A stretch of DNA of 64,000 nt from positions 94,935 to 158,934 of the forward strand of contig CAMCTJ010000006.1 in the NCBI GenBank assembly GCA_945878405.1, in the 5' to 3' direction. The position numbers and the translations under genes are program-made. Under the pieces are notes generated by a model. The model was not told the origin of the DNA and did not search any database. It was given only the letters and a program-made list of their open reading frames with translations. This DNA is from Bdellovibrio sp. ZAP7 (lineage in GTDB: Bacteria; Bdellovibrionota; FAC87; UBA2466). Shown here one piece after another: positions 59,957 to 64,000 of this stretch (position 1 is the stretch's first letter; the number at the start of each line of letters is the position of its first letter).

Positions 59957-60427
59957 ATGTCTTTTGGCGTTATCGCGGCAGTCACGATTGGTCCTGACAC
60001 GACGATTACCTTTGAGTCTGGCAAAGCAACACTCACCACTGAGTCAGAAAATAAGATCCGAGAGCTTTTGAAAGAAGCCAGAGCAACCGGGAAAGTCGAT
60101 GAAGTAAAAGTAGCAGTATGGTCTGACAATCCTGCCCCTCGTGAAGGCGAAGAACTCTCAAAAACGGATCGAGAGTTGGCTAAAGCTCGAGTTAAGGCAA
60201 TTGAGAATTGCCTGTATGGCCAAAAGGTATCTGATGTTGAAACTTACAATATGGCCGAACGAGCAAGCTGGTTGTCGCGAGTGTTCAATACCGACGCAGC
60301 GGGCTTTAAGTCCGAAACGGGGAGAGGCAAAGATGCTCCTATGTTCAAAGAAGAATTCCAAATCTTCAAGACTAATGGCAGTCCATCGAAAGCCGTTATC
60401 GTATCGCTCGTGAAGCATCACAAGTAG
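59957..60427 (+). CDS. OmpA-like domain protein, probably 5'-truncated
   Basis: 156 residues from ATG 59957. An in-frame TGA just upstream (59951-59953) and the lack of a Shine-Dalgarno sequence or signal peptide suggest that the start of the gene is lost. The OmpA-like peptidoglycan-binding domain is recognisable (ITFESGKATLTTESENKIREL, then ELAKARVKAIENCL), with a C-terminal extension. Complete OmpA-family proteins have a signal peptide and barrel or lipid anchor. It converges on the 944-residue gene with 26 bp between. Confidence 0.55.
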   Translation: MSFGVIAAVTIGPDTTITFESGKATLTTESENKIRELLKEARATGKVDEVKVAVWSDNPAPREGEELSKTDRELAKARVKAIENCLYGQKVSDVETYNMAERASWLSRVFNTDAAGFKSETGRGKDAPMFKEEFQIFKTNGSPSKAVIVSLVKHHK

Positions 60428-60453
60428 ATAGGAGTAGAGTAATAATCCGAATC

Positions 60454-63288
60454 TCAAAAAGTGGTAATGAAAACTTCTCCTCCGGGTTCTACTTTCGCGT
60501 GTTTGTAGCGTGGAGTAGACCACCAAGGGCCCTCTAGTTGGATCCCGTATCGGTAACCCAGTTGGTGAAGTTGCGTGAGCATGTTCCAAAGCCTTGATGC
60601 CGAGTACTGAATCATCTCAGTGGGGTCAGCAGCAACTAGACCATTAGGTGGAGCGGCTGCGAGGACTCCCTCTGTGACTTTGTTTCTTAGACTCTCATCG
60701 ACGACAAACGTGTTTCCGTTCTCGGGTCGATATAATTGAACAGGGAGAATAGGTCGAATCTCTTTTCGAGCTGAATAGTTGAGAAGGCCTCCAAAGATCG
60801 TGTCGAGTCCCATGAGAAAGCGGATTGAGGAATCAATGAGTCCGCCTCTTGGGAGGAGGGTTTTGGCAAAAGCAGTTAGAAACTCATCGCCGGCATCGGC
60901 TTTAATTCCAGGAACTGGCGAGTCCATGTTGGCACCCACCAAACATGCAAAAAGTACCACGCGGGCTTCGGGGGCTATGCCCCACGAAGCAAACGAGTTG
61001 AGCCTTGTCTTGTTTTCTTTTAGCCAAGCAGTATCGATCCAGCCCTCTTTTTCTGCTTTTGACTGATGCTCATTGACGTCATCGACGGCGGCAGCCGCGA
61101 CATCGCTTGTATAGAGTTTTCCTGGAAGACCATGAGTCATGATCCTCAAGTATTTGATAGGGCCATGAAGTTTGGCATGTTGCTCAAGCTTTTGTAAAAA
61201 ATCCTGTCGAGAATTAAAGTCGTAAACAAAATACCGATCTCCATATTTCTCACGCTCAAGCCGATGCGAATCCACTGAGTGAGAGCCCGCATAGAGTAAA
61301 TCTGCTTCATCAAATCCAATAAAAGTAACAGCGGATTCTCCTGCTTCCAGTTCTGGGTAAGGTTGGTGCTTTTGGATGTGATTGAAGTAGCCAAAATCGG
61401 TGCTTGCGTAAAAGTACATGAGGCTTTCACTTGCGAGGAGGTAGTCATAAGCGACGTATTGCAGAGCAGGCAAAACGCTGGCAGCTCCGGCCAATGGCGT
61501 TCCCAACGCTGGAGCGAGAGATTTAAAAGTGTCCATGAAAGCTTGGTGGGGAAATACCATGTAGCGAAAACGCTCCTGAAGAACTGAAAGGGGATTAGAA
61601 GTTACAAGCCCCGTGCGATGAACTTCATTCCATTCGACGATTCCTAAAAGAAACGCTTGAGCCAAGTGTCCCAAAGCTTGTCGTCGAATATCATCTGCTG
61701 TGGCAGCGTATCCCTGTTGACGGAGCGTGCTTGCAATGTTTTCTGCAAAGGCTAATTGATACGCCCCGAAACTTGCGTGACCCACAACCGCCATGCGGCC
61801 CACTTCATGGAACCAGTCACGAGCCACGAGGGGGCGCGGAAGCAGCATTACAATCGTTAGGGCATCTAACGCCGAGGAGGGGTTAATGATTGCCTTGACT
61901 CCATCTTGAACGACTCTGTCGGCAATATTTAAAGATGAAGTGGCAATGAGTGCCGTCTTTCCTGCCACTTGAAGGCCAGTGACGATGGCTTGTAGAGTAG
62001 CTGGCATAGCAGCCGCGGAAGCTCCCCACGTAAAGGGGACCGAAATCGCTTCGCCTAAGAGCAGCGCTGACTGTGCGTAAACAACCGCCATTCGCCGATT
62101 GATGAACGCCCGTACCCACGACTCCGACGTTTGTTGGTTGATTAGTTGATGGACTTCATGAAGTGCGTCTGGCGAGAGAAAGGGCTCATTTTTATGCCAG
62201 ATTTGTTCAACTCTTGTACTTAAGATATTAGCCAGGGCCGGTGCGGTTTGTGATTTGGAAAGACTAGCTTCCAAAGCCATAGTCGCCACAAGCTTCATCA
62301 GGTGACGGGACTGCCAAACACGCTCTAGCTCGCTGGGCTCTGTCATTCTTCTCATACGTTCAGCGATTCTTTCTAAAGTGCCGTCGACTAAATGAAGCGC
62401 CTCGAGACTCTGAGAAGTGAGGCCAAAAAAAGTTCGATCAACGACTCCACTCTGTGCTTCAAGTTCTTTTTTTAATCGAGGAATAACTCGTCGAATTGCC
62501 TGTGCTGTCTCGTAGAGTTCCGAGCGAATTTGATCGGGTGCAAGAACCAGCAGAGTCTCTGGATTCGCTTCAGAGAAGTGAGTTTTTAATTGGGCATGCC
62601 ATTGATCAACGGCTTCGCCTAGGGTTTGTGCTGAGGGTGAAATTCTTTGAACGGCTTCTAGAAGTCGAAGATCAAAATTTTCTAGCGAAGCAGCCTCTGT
62701 GGCAGCATTGATTTCTAGAAACAACTCCTCTAACTGGGAAATAGCGGAGGCAGGGACTCCAGCCTGATATCGGGCATAAATTTTCGCTCGCAGGACAAGA
62801 CTCGCTGTCATATCTCGCCGAGCGGTGAGTGCAGCCAGTTCGGATAGCTTATTTACTGCACTGACGACTGAAGCCGTTTCAGAAACTTCCAAAGCTTGTC
62901 GAGCGGCCTTGTTTGCAAAGTTTGAAATTAGATTAAAAGTCTTTTCGACTTGAGGGCGACTTAAACGAGAGTCCAGAAGTTTTACATTTTCAGCTGTCTG
63001 GATAAGAGATTGTGCTGAGAAAAAAGCAGCTGCCCGTTGAGCGGGTGTCGAGGCTGATTGAAGCAAATGAAGAACTGGAACCACCTGAGCTTCGGAAATA
63101 ACCGAAGAACCAGGAAGGGTCGCCAGTTGCGCGGATAAACTTTTAATAATTTGGGGATCAGAAGCGCTTTGCTCCAGGAACCTATTAGCAAGTTCGGCCA
63201 TTGCCCCTGTTTCATTAGGTCCATCGGCTAGTAAAACCGCGGAAAACAAAAGGAGCCCCAGAACGCTAAGCCAACTACGATTTCGCAT
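60454..63288 (-). CDS. Large exported protein with DUF4347-like C-terminal region
   Basis: 944 residues, signal peptide (LSVLGLLLFSAVLLADG). The first 420 residues are almost entirely helical; a hydrophobic stretch around 410-470 (ISVPFTWGASAAAMPATLQA and following) may insert in a membrane. The C-terminal part (about 650-830) contains YLRIMTHGLPGKLYTSD and, about 75 residues later, ARVVLFACLVGANMD, followed by DEFLTAFAKTLLPRGG: the His-Gly and strand-Cys order of DUF4347 / clan CD folds. It could be a self-processing or protease-like effector; no catalytic role is established. Confidence 0.65.
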   Translation of the reverse strand: MRNRSWLSVLGLLLFSAVLLADGPNETGAMAELANRFLEQSASDPQIIKSLSAQLATLPGSSVISEAQVVPVLHLLQSASTPAQRAAAFFSAQSLIQTAENVKLLDSRLSRPQVEKTFNLISNFANKAARQALEVSETASVVSAVNKLSELAALTARRDMTASLVLRAKIYARYQAGVPASAISQLEELFLEINAATEAASLENFDLRLLEAVQRISPSAQTLGEAVDQWHAQLKTHFSEANPETLLVLAPDQIRSELYETAQAIRRVIPRLKKELEAQSGVVDRTFFGLTSQSLEALHLVDGTLERIAERMRRMTEPSELERVWQSRHLMKLVATMALEASLSKSQTAPALANILSTRVEQIWHKNEPFLSPDALHEVHQLINQQTSESWVRAFINRRMAVVYAQSALLLGEAISVPFTWGASAAAMPATLQAIVTGLQVAGKTALIATSSLNIADRVVQDGVKAIINPSSALDALTIVMLLPRPLVARDWFHEVGRMAVVGHASFGAYQLAFAENIASTLRQQGYAATADDIRRQALGHLAQAFLLGIVEWNEVHRTGLVTSNPLSVLQERFRYMVFPHQAFMDTFKSLAPALGTPLAGAASVLPALQYVAYDYLLASESLMYFYASTDFGYFNHIQKHQPYPELEAGESAVTFIGFDEADLLYAGSHSVDSHRLEREKYGDRYFVYDFNSRQDFLQKLEQHAKLHGPIKYLRIMTHGLPGKLYTSDVAAAAVDDVNEHQSKAEKEGWIDTAWLKENKTRLNSFASWGIAPEARVVLFACLVGANMDSPVPGIKADAGDEFLTAFAKTLLPRGGLIDSSIRFLMGLDTIFGGLLNYSARKEIRPILPVQLYRPENGNTFVVDESLRNKVTEGVLAAAPPNGLVAADPTEMIQYSASRLWNMLTQLHQLGYRYGIQLEGPWWSTPRYKHAKVEPGGEVFITTF

Positions 63289-63361
63289 CTCGGGGTTATA
63301 GCCCCTTTAATGCGCTAAGTCAAAAATGTGTCTTCAGTTGGGTTACAGTGTATAAACATTC

Positions 63362-63380
63362 GTAATTATTTAATAATTAC
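63362..63380. repeat. Perfect inverted repeat, possible operator
   Basis: GTAATTATT, one base, AATAATTAC: nine-base arms around a single T. AT-rich palindromes of this size are common binding sites of small dimeric repressors. It is 74 bp upstream of the divergent 944-residue gene. Confidence 0.4.
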
Positions 63381-63574
63381 ATCTGCAAAAAGGCTCTCAA
63401 CACAGTCAAAAAAGCCCTGCTCCGTGCCGTTCTTTCAGAGCGCGACAAATTGCAATTCTTTCTCAGACTATTCGAAATTTAGTTTCATAGTTTCCGGCCG
63501 ATGATCAACCGCCTGTTTTTTAGAGTTAAGACATTGTAATTACGAGTAAAAAAATGTCTCTTTGGTATTTGTCT

Positions 63575-63602
63575 TTGCTTTTTTGATGTGTTGCGTTATA
63601 GA
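63575..63602 (+). promoter_or_regulatory. Promoter-like pair for the gene at 63621
   Basis: TTGCTT and TATAGA are 16 bp apart. The start of transcription would fall near 63609, only about 12 bp before the ATG and at the AAGGGG ribosome site, so the leader would be very short. Confidence 0.38.
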
Positions 63603-63620
63603 TGGCTCAAAGGGGTGTTT

Positions 63621-64000
63621 ATGAAATTAGTTTTGTTTCCAGTCTTATTTGCTTCCTTAACTTTTGGTTTTTCAGGTTTTGACTATCTAGATAATTTTAC
63701 TTGCTCGGTTTCTGGTTACACTCCTAAAAACTTTGAACTACAGCGCCAAGGAGAACAGCTCCAAGTTAGGGCTTCAGATATCAGTCGGAAGTTTCGCTGG
63801 GTTCTACAAGCCAATGACTGTGATATTGAAAATCAAAATTCCCTGCCGGGAGTTTTTTCTTGTGAAAGCTCAAGACCTGGAACTTTAGAATTACAAGGAA
63901 AATCCATTGAGTATGAAAGAATGACTCTGAGAGTTTCCCACCAAACAAGAGTGATCCAAGTAACGCATCATCAGCGAGTGATTGATATTATGTTTGAAGG
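63621..64000 (+). CDS. Secreted protein, 5' part (cut by window edge)
   Basis: AAAGGGG precedes the ATG. A signal peptide (LVLFPVLFASLTFGFSG) starts the protein, followed by a beta-rich region with three Cys (NFTCSVSGYTPKNFELQ, QANDCDIEN, VFSCESSRPG). The frame is open to the last base, so the gene continues beyond the window. Family not recognised. Confidence 0.6.
   Translation, partial: MKLVLFPVLFASLTFGFSGFDYLDNFTCSVSGYTPKNFELQRQGEQLQVRASDISRKFRWVLQANDCDIENQNSLPGVFSCESSRPGTLELQGKSIEYERMTLRVSHQTRVIQVTHHQRVIDIMFE

Larger units (their letters stand above)
63289..63620. other. 332-bp intergenic region with a 19-bp palindrome
   Basis: No coding region. It holds the divergent promoters of the 944-residue protein gene and of the gene at 63621, an AT-rich perfect palindrome (63362-63380) and a promoter-like pair (63575-63602). 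No hairpin terminator or known RNA was recognised. Confidence 0.6.

Overview
The window comes from a Gram-negative bacterium with a compact genome of moderate GC content. Outer-membrane biogenesis genes (tamA/tamB type), many lipoprotein and signal-peptide genes, YceI, and many exported proteases and small secreted proteins of unknown function fit a member of the Bdellovibrionota/Oligoflexia or a related lineage. That placement is an inference from gene content, not a phylogeny. Convergent genes often meet within 10 bp or overlap by a few bases, and hardly any space is non-coding. There is no rRNA, CRISPR array, prophage or conjugative element.

Layout. 1-3923 (+): the 3' part of rmuC, dnaB, a small basic protein gene and an MltD-like murein hydrolase. 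3920-14644 (-): a run transcribed leftward: ComEC core, TPR protein, efp, second TPR protein, tamB, tamA. 14846-18681 (+): rplU-rpmA-obg-nadD, a small protein, queC and a DUF366 protein, followed by a tRNA-Glu. 18863-27774: exported proteins, then a leftward unit (S1 protease, b-type cytochrome, endonuclease/phosphatase, acyltransferase), a Kef-type antiporter and small secreted proteins. 27776-28925 is an IS1-like insertion sequence with very long terminal inverted repeats. 29016-43066: a degenerate patatin-like lipoprotein, a proline-rich exported protein, an NAD-dependent epimerase/DUF2867 protein, a TrhO-RluA fusion, a ClC channel, a GT39-like membrane protein, an exported His/Cys-dyad protein and an RlmL-like methyltransferase. 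43117-45487: a histidine-rich exported protein divergent from a two-component system whose sensor is itself His-rich. 45473-52385: CvfB, an exported ferritin, a ThpR relative that has lost both catalytic motifs, a subtilase, YchJ, parvulin, an M23 peptidase and a four-repeat secreted protein. 53533-55965: a small redox cluster of two heme lipoproteins, YceI and a heme-binding barrel protein. 55969-59459: an APC permease with a probable SD-masking leader hairpin, a HerA/DUF853 ATPase and a Cys-repeat protein. 59617-63288: gene remnants, an OmpA-like fragment and a 944-residue exported protein with a DUF4347-like C-terminus. The right edge cuts a secreted-protein gene.

How it works together. 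The core blocks (replication, translation, ribosome assembly, NAD, queuosine precursor, envelope assembly) are ordinary. The accessory half is mostly envelope and secretome: proteases of families S1, S8 and M23, two proteins with caspase-like His/Cys motifs, heme proteins and metal-binding proteins. The best leads are the His-rich protein/two-component pair with an 11-bp direct repeat, the permease leader hairpin, the heme-lipoprotein/YceI/barrel cluster, the tRNA/RNA-modification fusion, and two enzyme families that kept their fold but lost catalytic residues.
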